Below, one piece after another: positions 9,023 to 18,545 of a stretch of DNA of 64,000 bases (within the stretch, counting starts at the first letter, position 1; every line of letters begins with the position of its first letter). The position numbers and the translations under genes were made by a program. The DNA comes from HIMB114 sp008638005. GTDB lineage: Bacteria > Pseudomonadota > Alphaproteobacteria > Pelagibacterales > Pelagibacteraceae. The DNA lies in contig CP136340.1 of the NCBI GenBank assembly GCA_032681305.1, positions 930,001 through 994,000 on the forward strand, given 5' to 3'. The notes under the pieces are model-generated. The model saw nothing but the letters and a program-made list of their open reading frames with translations, searched no databases and was not told where the DNA came from.

Positions 9023-10342
9023 TTATTTACCTGCGATTGTCATTCCATCAATTAGAAGCGATGGTGAATTTGTTGCAGATTTAAACTTTAAATCATTTGC
9101 TGGAATTAAATTTTTAAACATATCTTTTAAATTTCCTGCTATAGTAATTTCATTAACAGGATAAGTTACTTTACCATTCTCTATAAGCAAACCCGAGGCA
9201 CCAACACTATAGTTTCCGTTAGTTATATCACCGGCTCTTCCGATAAGTTCAGATACAAAGAAGGCTTTTTTTTGATCAGAAATCATTTTTTTTAAATCAT
9301 AAGTTCCATTCTCAAGATAAAAATTAGTTGATCCACCGCATCGACCATTGGTTTTAATATTTAATATATTGGCATTGTAAGTGTCGAGAAATAGTTCATT
9401 TAATATTCCATTTTCAATAATATTTATTTTTTTATTTTTTACCCCTTCACTATCAAAAGGCTGAGAGCCAAGCGCAGAAGGCATTAGAGGATCATCAATG
9501 ATATTGATGTTTTCATTAAAAATTTTTTTGTTCAGTGCATCTTTTAAAAAAGAGGTACCTCTTGCAAATGATGATCCTGATATTGCTGATGCGAGTGTAG
9601 ACAATATAGATCTTGCAATTTTTCTATCAAAAATAATTGGCATTCTTCCTGAATTTATTTTTTTGGCACCCAGTCTTTTTAAAGCTCTTTCAGATGCAGT
9701 TTTCCCTATATTTTTTGCACTATCTAATTTATCAGCAAAACGATTAACTGAAATCTCATAATCTCTCTCCATAATGCCATTTTCTTCAGCTAGAGCTTCA
9801 CAGAAAACTGAAAAAGATGAAGAGTAATATCCCGCACAAAAACCTTTACTGTTTGCAAAAATAAAATTTGATTTGTTTTCTGAAAAAGAGGAACCATTTG
9901 AGTTTTTAATTTTAGGATTAGAAAAAACTTCTTCTTCCATCTCTTTTAAAAAGTTTTTTTTATATTTAGTGGTGAGATTGGTTTTGTCAAAAAGATTTAG
10001 GTCAATAGGATTATTCTCAAAATCATTGTTATCGGGTAAACTTACATTTTTATCCTCAGGCGATACTTTGGCATGTTCAACGCATCTTTGAGTCAATATT
10101 TCAAGGTTTTGCTCTTCAAAATTGGACGTGGAAACATTTGATTTTTTTGTACCAATGTATGCCGTTAACCCTAAAGATAAAATTTCAGATCTATCTGAAT
10201 GCTCAATTTGTTTATTTCTATAATTGATAGTGTCGGATATTGAATTGCTTACACTTACCTCAATATCAGTTGCTCCAAAACTTTTTGCCTTGGAGATGCA
10301 TTTTTGAGCTAGATCTGTAAGTTGCTCTTTAGTCTTAAGCAT
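9023..10342 (-). CDS. pmbA: TldE/PmbA family protein (metallopeptidase partner subunit)
   Basis: 439 aa. The N-terminal domain (ATDIEVSVSNSISDTINYRN) and the C-terminal domain (NGNYSVGASGLLIENGKVTYPVNEITIAGN) match PmbA/TldE. As expected for TldE it has no HExxxH zinc motif. That motif is in TldD, encoded 3.2 kb away at 13584-15002. TldD and TldE form a heterodimeric protease known from microcin B17 maturation and CcdA degradation. It overlaps ubiA by 8 bp. Confidence 0.92.
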   Translation of the reverse strand: MLKTKEQLTDLAQKCISKAKSFGATDIEVSVSNSISDTINYRNKQIEHSDRSEILSLGLTAYIGTKKSNVSTSNFEEQNLEILTQRCVEHAKVSPEDKNVSLPDNNDFENNPIDLNLFDKTNLTTKYKKNFLKEMEEEVFSNPKIKNSNGSSFSENKSNFIFANSKGFCAGYYSSSFSVFCEALAEENGIMERDYEISVNRFADKLDSAKNIGKTASERALKRLGAKKINSGRMPIIFDRKIARSILSTLASAISGSSFARGTSFLKDALNKKIFNENINIIDDPLMPSALGSQPFDSEGVKNKKINIIENGILNELFLDTYNANILNIKTNGRCGGSTNFYLENGTYDLKKMISDQKKAFFVSELIGRAGDITNGNYSVGASGLLIENGKVTYPVNEITIAGNLKDMFKNLIPANDLKFKSATNSPSLLIDGMTIAGK

Positions 10343-11195
10343 ATCTAAAAGTTAGTATTTGAATTACAAAAATTGACAACCCATAATAGTTATTGAGTTT
10401 AAAAAGGGATAGATTTCTAAGGTTGTTTTTAGGATCTATGGATTGAATTTGATATATTAATAATCCAATGGGTATTAGATATAAAATCAAAATTATATTT
10501 ATTTTAGATATTACTAAAGCGTTTGAAGTAATTAGAAGAACAAAACTAATAGCAAAGCAAATAGTTAAAAATTTTTTAATATTTTTATTGAATTTGATAG
10601 CTGTAGATTTAACTCCAATTTTAATGTCATCCTCAATATCTTGAAGACCATAAATTGTATCATAGGCAAGAGTCCAAAAAATAGCTGATATATAAAGTAG
10701 AATGATTTCAAAATTAATATCATTTTTTAAAACTAACCAACTTAAAATGACACCCCAATTAAATACAATTCCTAAAAATAGTTGAGGCCAGTAAGAAATT
10801 CTTTTCATGAAAGGATATATTAAAATTAATATTCCTGATGAGAGTCCAAAAATAATTGCCTTTAAATTAAATTGAAAAAGAATGGCTAGAGATAAAAAGC
10901 AGAGAAAAAAAATTAATAACCAAGCATGCGTTAAGGTAATTTTGTTTGATGCAATTGGCCTATTTTTTGTACGCTTAACTTTTTTATCAATTTTTCTATC
11001 AATTATGTCGTTATAAATACACCCGGCACTTCTCATGAGAATAGATCCAAAAAAAAATAAGATTAAATAAGAAACCCACTCTTTATCTATGATTTGTTTG
11101 GATAGGCTTAGACCAAAACCCCAAGTGCACGGCCAAAACAACAGCATAAACCCTATTGGCTTATCTAGCCTCATTAAGGAAATGTAATTTTTCAT
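10335..11195 (-). CDS. ubiA: 4-hydroxybenzoate polyprenyltransferase
   Basis: 286 aa, largely hydrophobic with about eight or nine membrane segments. Both Asp-rich motifs are present: NDIIDRKIDKKVKRTKNRP in the first loop and YDTIYGLQDIEDD in the second. It attaches the polyprenyl tail to 4-hydroxybenzoate in ubiquinone synthesis, in the inner membrane. The neighbours pmbA (8 bp overlap) and a quinone oxidoreductase (2 bp upstream) are co-directional. Tail length cannot be predicted. Confidence 0.92.
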   Translation of the reverse strand: MKNYISLMRLDKPIGFMLLFWPCTWGFGLSLSKQIIDKEWVSYLILFFFGSILMRSAGCIYNDIIDRKIDKKVKRTKNRPIASNKITLTHAWLLIFFLCFLSLAILFQFNLKAIIFGLSSGILILIYPFMKRISYWPQLFLGIVFNWGVILSWLVLKNDINFEIILLYISAIFWTLAYDTIYGLQDIEDDIKIGVKSTAIKFNKNIKKFLTICFAISFVLLITSNALVISKINIILILYLIPIGLLIYQIQSIDPKNNLRNLSLFKLNNYYGLSIFVIQILTFRYA

Positions 11196-11197
11196 TC

Positions 11198-12172
11198 TTA
11201 TGGAATGATTACAGCAGGTCCGGTCAGTATTCTAGATTGAAGTTCTTCGTGAACTTTTTGAGCTTCATCTAATTTATATTTTTTTGATATTTTTATTTTA
11301 ATTTTTCCAGATTTGATTGCATCAAATACTCTGTTTGTTGAATTAACTAATTCATCTCTCTTGATCGTATAATGAGCAACGGATGGTCTTGTAAAAAATA
11401 AACCTTTTCCAGCAATATGTTTTTTAACGTCTATCATTTTTACAGGTCCTGAGGCATTACCAAAAGAAACCATCATGCCCCTCACTTTTAAAACTTCCAT
11501 TGAACCTTCATATGTCGTTTCGCCAACCCCATCGTAAACAATATCTATTGAGTTTTCGCCAAATTGTTTTTTAATCTCTTCCACAAAGTTATTTTCTTTA
11601 TAATTTATGACATGGTGACAGCCGTTTTCTTTTGCAATTTTTTCTTTTTCTTTAGAACTGACAGTTCCAATAACTTCACAACCAATAGCATTTGCCCACT
11701 GACAAAATATTTGCCCCAAGCCTCCTGCTGCAGCATGATATAAAATTTTATCACCTTTTTTTGCCTGATAGGTTCTATGCAGTAAATATTCAGCAGTATT
11801 ACCTTTAAGCATGATGCTGGCAGCTACTTCATCAGATATTTCATCTGGTATTTTGACCAGTTTATTTTCAGGGTAAATTTGTTTTTCAGAATACGATCCA
11901 ATTGGCATTGAACAATGTACTACTCGGTCACCAACTTTAAGTTCTGTAACTTCACTTCCAATTTCTTCAATCACCCCAGCTGCTTCTAGGCCTAACATCG
12001 AAGGTAACTCTAAGGGATACAGACCTGATCTATGATATGTATCGATATAATTAAGCCCAATACAATTATTTTTAATTAAAACTTCTTTTGCTCCTGGTTT
12101 GGGTAAATCAATATTTTCAATTTTCAAAACTTCAGGGCCACCAAATTCATGAAATCTTACGACTTTTACCAT
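11198..12172 (-). CDS. qor: NADPH:quinone oxidoreductase, zeta-crystallin-like MDR family
   Basis: 324 aa. The N-terminal GroES-like domain contains GLNYIDTYHRSGLYP. The Rossmann domain contains AAAGGLGQIFCQWANAIG as the NADPH loop. The catalytic zinc ligands of classical alcohol dehydrogenases are absent, as in quinone reductases. It reduces quinones or other enone/quinonoid substrates using NADPH. The position next to ubiA is suggestive but does not fix the substrate. Confidence 0.85.
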   Translation of the reverse strand: MVKVVRFHEFGGPEVLKIENIDLPKPGAKEVLIKNNCIGLNYIDTYHRSGLYPLELPSMLGLEAAGVIEEIGSEVTELKVGDRVVHCSMPIGSYSEKQIYPENKLVKIPDEISDEVAASIMLKGNTAEYLLHRTYQAKKGDKILYHAAAGGLGQIFCQWANAIGCEVIGTVSSKEKEKIAKENGCHHVINYKENNFVEEIKKQFGENSIDIVYDGVGETTYEGSMEVLKVRGMMVSFGNASGPVKMIDVKKHIAGKGLFFTRPSVAHYTIKRDELVNSTNRVFDAIKSGKIKIKISKKYKLDEAQKVHEELQSRILTGPAVIIP

Positions 12173-12185
12173 TTGAAATATCTTA

Positions 12186-12854
12186 TTATATTATCTTATT
12201 TAATTCTGAAAGATTTTTTATGCTAAATTTTGGCATAAAATCTAATTGATCAAATACTTTATTAAATCGATCGACCCAAACAGATTGATATCCAAATACA
12301 CCTCCACCTACTACATCCCATGTGTTAGAACTCATGAAGCAAACTTCATTTGGTTTACAGTTATATTGATCTGTCACAAGTGCATAAACTTTTGGATCGG
12401 GTTTATAAACTCCCACTTTTTCAATTGAGATTAAATCATCAAATAAATCTTTTGTATTTGAATTAGTAACTAACTGATGGAGCAAATCAGGAGTTCCATT
12501 AGACAGAATACACGTTTTAATATTTTTATTTTTTAATTTTATTAAACAATCTCTAAGTTCAGGATAAGCATTTAATTTTTTATATAAGTCTAAGAGTTGA
12601 TTTTTAAATTTTGGATTAATGTTATGATTTTCCATTGCAAAGTTTAAAGAGTCCTCTGTTATTTTCCAAAAATTTACATGTTTCTTCATTAATGATCTTA
12701 GCCAAGTATATTCTAATTGAGTTGTTCTCCATGTCGTTGAAAAGGCTAGCCAGTTTTCGCCAATATCATTGGCCATTTTTTCAGCAGCTGAATTAATATC
12801 AAAACATGTTCCGTAAGCATCAAATGCACACACTTTAATATTTTCAATTTTCAT
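12186..12854 (-). CDS. HAD superfamily hydrolase, type II haloacid dehalogenase-like
   Basis: 222 aa from the ATG at 12854, which is followed by MKIENIKVCAFDAYGTCFD. A start at 12884 would add ten residues before the HAD motif. Motif I is FDAYGT with the nucleophile D11, motif II is LSNGTP, and the C-terminal SSNTWDVVGG is typical of the type II (S)-2-haloacid dehalogenase branch. QLEYTWLRSLM in the cap also fits that branch. The substrate is unproven, because many members act on other halo- or phosphate substrates. It is divergent from rsmE with 22 bp between starts. Confidence 0.82.
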   Translation of the reverse strand: MKIENIKVCAFDAYGTCFDINSAAEKMANDIGENWLAFSTTWRTTQLEYTWLRSLMKKHVNFWKITEDSLNFAMENHNINPKFKNQLLDLYKKLNAYPELRDCLIKLKNKNIKTCILSNGTPDLLHQLVTNSNTKDLFDDLISIEKVGVYKPDPKVYALVTDQYNCKPNEVCFMSSNTWDVVGGGVFGYQSVWVDRFNKVFDQLDFMPKFSIKNLSELNKII

Positions 12855-12876
12855 GATCAGATGTAGAACAAGGTTA

Positions 12877-13587
12877 ATGTCCAAAATTAGATTATTTTTT
12901 AACGAAACACTAGAAGAAAAAAAACAAATTGAATTAAATGATGAAAGTTTTCATTATCTTTCAAATGTGATGAGGTGTGAGATTGGCTCTATCATCAATT
13001 TATTTAACGAGGGCAGCGGAGAATTTGAAAGTAAGGTTATAGAAAAAACAAAGAAAAAAATTATTTTAGAAGTTGTAAAAAAAATAGAGTACGAAAAGAT
13101 TACTAATAATTTTGATTTAGTATTTTGCCCTCCCAAATCCAATAAACTCGATACCTTGATTCAAAAATGTACTGAAATTGGGGTTAAAAGTTTTATACCT
13201 ATTATTTCAGATCATACTGTTAATAGAAAACTCAATTTAGAAAGAATAAAAAAAATCATAAAAGAAGCGGTAGAACAATCTAACCAAGTTCATCTACCTG
13301 AAATTCATTCACCAATGAGCTTTGATCAGTATATTTCTAGTTTAGATAAAAATGATGATATTTTCTTTGCAGATATTCAATCAGATATTCATTTATCTAA
13401 TTTTAAAATTAATTTTTCAAAAAAAAATTCAATCATTGTTGGTCCAGAGGGGGATTTTTCAGTAAATGAAATTGAAATATTAAAAGGTAAAAATTTTATT
13501 AAGAGTTTTTCTCTTGGTAAAAGAATTTTAAGAAGCGAGACTGCTGCCATTGCTTCCCTTGTATTATTTAATAATTTAATAAATTAA
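12877..13587 (+). CDS. rsmE: 16S rRNA m3U1498 methyltransferase RsmE
   Basis: 236 aa from the ATG at 12877 (MSKIRLFFNETLEE). A PUA-like N-terminus is followed by a SPOUT methyltransferase domain with the knot motifs IIVGPEGDFSVNEIE and LGKRILRSETAAIASL, both diagnostic. It methylates N3 of U1498 in 16S rRNA using SAM. An upstream in-frame ATG at 12853 lies inside the divergent HAD gene and is unlikely to be used. The stop overlaps the tldD stop by 4 bp. Confidence 0.93.
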   Translation: MSKIRLFFNETLEEKKQIELNDESFHYLSNVMRCEIGSIINLFNEGSGEFESKVIEKTKKKIILEVVKKIEYEKITNNFDLVFCPPKSNKLDTLIQKCTEIGVKSFIPIISDHTVNRKLNLERIKKIIKEAVEQSNQVHLPEIHSPMSFDQYISSLDKNDDIFFADIQSDIHLSNFKINFSKKNSIIVGPEGDFSVNEIEILKGKNFIKSFSLGKRILRSETAAIASLVLFNNLIN

Positions 13588-15002
13588 ATACTGGTTCCAC
13601 CAACCGTAATTTGGTCAACAAGAATAGAGGGTTGACCTACACCAACAGGAACCCATTGCCCATTTTTTCCGCAAGTTCCTATTCCAGGATCTAGCTCCAT
13701 ATCATTACCTACCATTGAAACTTTGGTCAAAATATCAGGACCGTTTCCAATTAATGTAACACCTTTTAGTGGTGAACCAATTTTTCCATTATTAATTTCA
13801 TAAGCTTCAGTACAAGAGAAAACAAATTTTCCATTGGTGATATCCACTTGTCCGCCACCAAATGAAACGGCATAAATACCTTTGTCTACACTTTTGATCA
13901 TCTCATCTTGTGTATGATCGCCGTTGATCATAAATGTATTAGTCATTCTTGGCATCGGTGCATATTCAAAACTTTCTCTTCTTCCATTACCTGTTGGTGC
14001 AACATTCATAAGTTTCGCATTCAATCGATCTTGCATAAAATTTTTTAATATTCCCTTTTCTATTAAAACATTTCTTGAAGTTGGAGTTCCCTCATCATCA
14101 ATGGTTAATGAACCTCTTCGACTTGCAATTGTTCCATCATCTACAACTGTTACATTTTCATGGGCAATTTTTTGCCCCATTAAATTGTGAAATGCTGAAG
14201 TTTTTTTTCTATTAAAATCTCCCTCTAAGCCATGTCCTATAGCTTCATGTAAAATAATTCCTGGCCATCCTGGACCCAATACAACTTTCATTTCTCCAGC
14301 AGGTGCTGGTTTGCTTTCTATATTGACCTCGGCTTGTCTGATTGCTTCGTCACAAATTTTTTTCCAATTCTCATTTCTTAAATATTGTTCATAATCCATT
14401 CGTCCACCAGTGCCATAAGAGCCAGTTTCTTTTTTTCCATTTTTTTCTACCATTACAGAAACATTAAATCGAACTAATGGTCGTTGATCTTTGTATACCT
14501 GGTTGTCAGATTTTATTATTTCAACTGATTGGTGCTCACCAAAAAAGGAAGCGGTCACTTGTTTAATATTTGAACTTTGACCTTTAACATATTCGTCAAT
14601 TTTTTTTAATAACTCAACTTTTTCTTGGAAGGGCTTGTTATCAATAGGATTGATATCTTCATAGAGTTTTGAGTTTGTTCTTTTTGGGTTTTCTTGTTTT
14701 TGATTTGCTTCTTTATTTGAATGAAGATTCGAAATTAAATTTTTTGAAGCATCGCTTAAAGATTTTTTGGAAATAATATTTGAATGACAGAAAGCAGTTT
14801 TGTCATTATCAACTGCTCGAAAACCAAATCCTAAATTGGAATCAAAACTTGTGTTTTTAATTTTTCCGTCATCAAGTAACAGCGACTCGCTTTTTGAATT
14901 TTCAAGATATAATTCTCCATCATCATAGTCCTTTAATGTTTCAGAAACTAACTGTTCTGTCTGTTGTTTAGAAATGTCAGAATTGTTAAAAAAGTCGCTC
15001 AT
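13584..15002 (-). CDS. tldD: Metalloprotease TldD
   Basis: 472 aa with the zinc motif HEAIGHGLEGD (HExxxH) in the middle and the family's C-terminal CGKNGQWVPVGVGQPS. It is the catalytic half of the TldD/TldE protease. The TldE (pmbA) gene is also in this window at 9023-10342. The start is divergent from the cytochrome oxidase operon with 72 bp between starts. No RiPP-type precursor was seen nearby. Confidence 0.95.
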   Translation of the reverse strand: MSDFFNNSDISKQQTEQLVSETLKDYDDGELYLENSKSESLLLDDGKIKNTSFDSNLGFGFRAVDNDKTAFCHSNIISKKSLSDASKNLISNLHSNKEANQKQENPKRTNSKLYEDINPIDNKPFQEKVELLKKIDEYVKGQSSNIKQVTASFFGEHQSVEIIKSDNQVYKDQRPLVRFNVSVMVEKNGKKETGSYGTGGRMDYEQYLRNENWKKICDEAIRQAEVNIESKPAPAGEMKVVLGPGWPGIILHEAIGHGLEGDFNRKKTSAFHNLMGQKIAHENVTVVDDGTIASRRGSLTIDDEGTPTSRNVLIEKGILKNFMQDRLNAKLMNVAPTGNGRRESFEYAPMPRMTNTFMINGDHTQDEMIKSVDKGIYAVSFGGGQVDITNGKFVFSCTEAYEINNGKIGSPLKGVTLIGNGPDILTKVSMVGNDMELDPGIGTCGKNGQWVPVGVGQPSILVDQITVGGTSI

Positions 15003-15074
15003 ATACTGGTTTTTTTGTCAAAGTGTCGCAAAGAGTAATCTAGACCTTTTTGTTATAAATGCCATGTTTAATTT

Positions 15075-15902
15075 ATGAAAAAGTTAATTTATTTATTTTT
15101 ATTTATTGCATCACCTGTAGCCTTTGCTGCTCAACCAAAAGATTGGCAGCTTGGATTTCAACCTGCTGTAACTCCTATTATGAGAGATTTATCATGGATG
15201 CACGATTATATTTTACTTCCAATCATCATTGCTATTTCAGTTTTTGTACTTTTTCTTTTAATCTATTTAGTTGTTAATTTTAGAGAATCTAAAAACCCGA
15301 ATCCTTCGAAGACAACACACAATGTAATGCTTGAAGTTTTATGGACAGTAATACCATGCTTAATTCTAGTTGTTATTGCAGTTCCATCATTTAAATTATT
15401 GTATAAAGAAGAAACAATTCCTAAAGCAGATGTCACATTAAAGGCTATTGGTTATCAATGGTACTGGGGTTATGAATATCCTGATGAAAAAATAGCGTTT
15501 GACTCATTAATGATCGAAGACAAAGATTTAAAACCTGGGGAACCCAGATTACTTGCAACAGATACAAAAATTGTTGTTCCAGTAAATAAAGTTGTGAAAG
15601 TAATGATTACATCTGCTGATGTAAACCATGCTTGGGCAATGCCAGCCTTTGGTGTGAAAAGAGATGCAATACCAGGAAGAATTAATGAAACTTGGTTTAA
15701 AGCAGAAAAAGAAGGTATTTACTACGGCCAATGCTCCGAGTTATGTGGAGTTAAACATGCATTTATGCCAATCGAAGTACACGTTGTGTCAGATGAAAAA
15801 TACGCTTCATGGTTAATCGAAGCAAAACAAAAATATGCCATGGAAGAAGATAAGTCTTCAAGATTGGCAAATAAAAAAAATGAAAATAAGGAGAAAATGT
15901 AA
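15075..15902 (+). CDS. ctaC: Cytochrome c oxidase subunit II
   Basis: 275 aa: a signal peptide (residues 1-19, ending AFAAQ), two membrane segments at ~45-70 and ~85-110, then a periplasmic cupredoxin domain with the CuA site near residue 220 (QCSELCGVKHAFMP) and the Trp/Tyr region YQWYWGYEYP for electron entry. It receives electrons from cytochrome c. It is the first gene of the aa3 oxidase operon. The stop overlaps the ctaD start by 1 bp. Confidence 0.96.
   Translation: MKKLIYLFLFIASPVAFAAQPKDWQLGFQPAVTPIMRDLSWMHDYILLPIIIAISVFVLFLLIYLVVNFRESKNPNPSKTTHNVMLEVLWTVIPCLILVVIAVPSFKLLYKEETIPKADVTLKAIGYQWYWGYEYPDEKIAFDSLMIEDKDLKPGEPRLLATDTKIVVPVNKVVKVMITSADVNHAWAMPAFGVKRDAIPGRINETWFKAEKEGIYYGQCSELCGVKHAFMPIEVHVVSDEKYASWLIEAKQKYAMEEDKSSRLANKKNENKEKM
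15888..15893 (+). promoter_or_regulatory. Shine-Dalgarno sequence for ctaD
   Basis: AAGGAG lies 8 bases before the ctaD ATG, inside the last codons of ctaC. Good ribosome binding sites are rare in this window, so it marks ctaD as a strongly translated gene despite the 1-bp overlap. Confidence 0.6.
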
Positions 15903-17509
15903 TGTCGTCATACACTGCATCAGCAGATCATGCTCATGATCATAACCCAACGGGTTGGAGAAGATGGTTATTATCAACTAATCATAAAGATATTGGAACT
16001 TTATATTTATGGTTTGCATTAATCGCTGGAGTTATTGGTTTTGCATTTTCTGTCATCATACGTTTAGAACTAATGCACCCAGGAGATGGAATTTTAGGCG
16101 GTAATTATCACTTATACAATGTTTTAGTTACTGGTCACGGACTGCTCATGATTTTTTTTATGGTGATGCCAGCTATGATTGGCGGATTCGGTAACTGGTT
16201 CGTTCCAATTCAAATTGGTGCGCCCGATATGGCATTTCCAAGAATGAATAATATATCTTTTTGGTTACTACCAACGTCATTAATATTATTACTCGCATCC
16301 CTTTTTGTTGAAGGCCCTCCAGGTCAAAATGGAGTAGGTGGAGGTTGGACGATATATCCGCCGCTATCAACAAGCGCACAGCCTGGTCCTGCGATGGATC
16401 TTGCGATTATGAGCTTACACGTCGCTGGAGCTTCTTCAATTTTAGGAGCTGTAAATTTTATAACAACCATTTTTAATATGAGAGCGCCTGGTATGACGCT
16501 TCATAAAATGCCGCTTTTCGTATGGTCGATGTTAGTTACAGCTTTTCTTTTATTATTAGCCGTACCTGTATTAGCAGGTGGTATCACAATGCTGCTAACA
16601 GATAGAAATTTTGGAACTGCATTTTTTAACCCTCAAGGTGGTGGAGATCCGATATTATTTCAACACTTATTTTGGTTTTTTGGACACCCTGAAGTTTATA
16701 TTTTAATTTTACCTGGCTTTGGAATTATAAGTCATATTGTTTCGACGTTCTCAAAAAAACCAGTTTTTGGCTATCTTGGAATGGCGTACGCAATGGTTTC
16801 AATTGGAGTTGTAGGTTTTATCGTTTGGGCTCATCATATGTATACTGTAGGAATGGGTGCAGATACGCGTGCATACTTTACTTTTGCAACAATGGTTATT
16901 GCGGTTCCAACAGGAATTAAAGTTTTTTCATGGATTGCAACAATGTGGGGTGGTTCGATTAAATTTGAAACTCCAATGTTATGGGCTATCGGTTTCATTT
17001 TCTTATTTACGGTTGGAGGTGTAACTGGAGTTGTTTTAGCAAATGCCGGAGTTGATACAGCCCTTCATGATACTTATTATGTTGTTGCTCACTTTCATTA
17101 TGTCCTTTCTTTAGGGGCGGTATTTTCAATATTTGCGGGATTTTATTATTGGTTTGGAAAAATGTCTGGCTATGAAATTTCTCCTTTCCTTGGAAAACTG
17201 CATTTTTGGTTAACATTTATTTCTGTTAATTTGATATTCTTTCCGCAACACTTTTTAGGGTTAGCTGGAATGCCAAGAAGATATGCAGATTATCCTGATG
17301 CTTATGCTGGATGGAATTATGTCTCTTCAGTTGGGTCTATGCTATCTGTTGTAAGCTTAGTAGTTTTCTTTGCGGCAGTCGTTCATGCTTTCATGAGAAA
17401 GAAAGCGGCAGAGGCTAACTATTGGGGCGAAGGAGCAACTACTTTAGAGTGGACGTTAACATCACCTCCACCGTTCCATCAGTTTAACGAGCTACCAAAG
17501 ATTAAGTAA
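15902..17509 (+). CDS. ctaD: Cytochrome c oxidase subunit I
   Basis: 535 aa with twelve membrane segments. The haem/copper ligands are visible: HGLLMIFFMVMPAM (haem a His), HPEVYILILPGFG (CuB His with the cross-linked Tyr), HHMYTVGM (two CuB His) and HFHYVLSLG (haem a3 and a His). This is an A-type haem-copper oxidase with the E-channel Glu region LILPGFGI downstream of HPEVY. It reduces O2 to water and pumps protons in the inner membrane. Confidence 0.97.
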   Translation: MSSYTASADHAHDHNPTGWRRWLLSTNHKDIGTLYLWFALIAGVIGFAFSVIIRLELMHPGDGILGGNYHLYNVLVTGHGLLMIFFMVMPAMIGGFGNWFVPIQIGAPDMAFPRMNNISFWLLPTSLILLLASLFVEGPPGQNGVGGGWTIYPPLSTSAQPGPAMDLAIMSLHVAGASSILGAVNFITTIFNMRAPGMTLHKMPLFVWSMLVTAFLLLLAVPVLAGGITMLLTDRNFGTAFFNPQGGGDPILFQHLFWFFGHPEVYILILPGFGIISHIVSTFSKKPVFGYLGMAYAMVSIGVVGFIVWAHHMYTVGMGADTRAYFTFATMVIAVPTGIKVFSWIATMWGGSIKFETPMLWAIGFIFLFTVGGVTGVVLANAGVDTALHDTYYVVAHFHYVLSLGAVFSIFAGFYYWFGKMSGYEISPFLGKLHFWLTFISVNLIFFPQHFLGLAGMPRRYADYPDAYAGWNYVSSVGSMLSVVSLVVFFAAVVHAFMRKKAAEANYWGEGATTLEWTLTSPPPFHQFNELPKIK

Positions 17510-17516
17510 AATTGAC

Positions 17517-18434
17517 GTGTCTGCAAGAACTACTGAATTAAATCAACATACTAGTAGTTCTTCGCAGATTTTTTTATCATTTTATGAGCTTATGAAGCCA
17601 AGGGTGATGTCCCTTGTCATGTTTACTGCATTAGTTGGTTTAGTCATTGCACCTATCCAAATACATTTTGTGAAAGCTGCTATGTCATTATTTTTTGTTG
17701 CAATTGGAGCAGGAGCGGCTGGCGCTCTAAACATGTGGTATGAGTCTGATACTGATAAATTAATGAGTAGAACCTGCTTGAGACCGTTGCCGCTTGGAAA
17801 ATTAAAACAAGTTCATGCCTTGTGGTTTGGTTTGGCTATGACTTTAATATCTATTACAGGCTTATATTTTTTTTCAAATTTATTATCAGCTTTAATATTA
17901 GCAACGACTATTGGTTTTTATTTTTTTATTTATACGGTTTGGTTAAAGAGAAGAACACCACAAAATATTGTTATTGGTGGTGCAGCTGGCGCTTTTCCTC
18001 CTGTGATTGGCTGGACAATTGCAACAAATAGTATTTCTATTGAGCCGATTGTTTTATTTTTAATTATATTTTTATGGACACCGTCACATTTTTGGGCGCT
18101 TAGTTTATATAAAAATAAAGATTACAAAAATGCAGGTATTCCAATGTTACCTGTTGTTGCCGGTGAAGAATATACGAAGAAAAATATTTTATTTTATTCA
18201 ATTATCTTGTTTCCAATTACAATTTTACCTTTTCTTCTAGGGTTTGCGGGAGTAGTTAATTTAATTACAGCAATACTCTTTGGGACTTATTATATTTATT
18301 TATGTTTTAAGCTTTTTAGGGAAAGTAACAAAAAAGTTTATGATAAAATAGGAACTAGAGTTTTTGTTTTTTCAATCTTTTATTTATTTTTTATTTTCTC
18401 AACAATATTAGTAGATAATTTTCTTAAAATTTAA
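17517..18434 (+). CDS. ctaB: Protohaem IX farnesyltransferase (haem O synthase)
   Basis: 305 aa, UbiA superfamily, about eight or nine membrane segments. The Asp-rich motif NMWYESDTDKLMSRT and the region RPLPLGKL are present. It farnesylates haem b to haem O for the oxidase. The start is taken as the GTG at 17517, since no ATG precedes the conserved YELMKPRVMSLV. It sits 7 bp after ctaD, and its stop overlaps the next small ORF (TAATG). Confidence 0.93.
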   Translation: MSARTTELNQHTSSSSQIFLSFYELMKPRVMSLVMFTALVGLVIAPIQIHFVKAAMSLFFVAIGAGAAGALNMWYESDTDKLMSRTCLRPLPLGKLKQVHALWFGLAMTLISITGLYFFSNLLSALILATTIGFYFFIYTVWLKRRTPQNIVIGGAAGAFPPVIGWTIATNSISIEPIVLFLIIFLWTPSHFWALSLYKNKDYKNAGIPMLPVVAGEEYTKKNILFYSIILFPITILPFLLGFAGVVNLITAILFGTYYIYLCFKLFRESNKKVYDKIGTRVFVFSIFYLFFIFSTILVDNFLKI

Positions 18435-18544
18435 TGGATAAAAAATTAAAAAAAAAAAATTTAATTACTCTTAGTATATTAGTGGGTGTTATTATTTTTT
18501 TCTTTTTTATTACCATCTATCAAATAGGCGTTTCTTTAAAATAA
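18434..18544 (+). CDS. Small single-pass membrane protein in the CoxF position
   Basis: A 36-residue ORF starting MDKKLKKKNLITLSILVGVI: a Lys-rich N-terminus, then one ~20-residue hydrophobic segment, and no cysteine or histidine. The ATG overlaps the ctaB stop (TAATG), and the stop is 1 bp before ctaG. In other alphaproteobacteria a short membrane protein (CoxF) occupies this ctaB-ctaG slot. Homology cannot be shown from so short a sequence, but overlap, coupling and topology support a real gene. Confidence 0.6.
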   Translation: MDKKLKKKNLITLSILVGVIIFFFFITIYQIGVSLK

Positions 18545-18545
18545 A

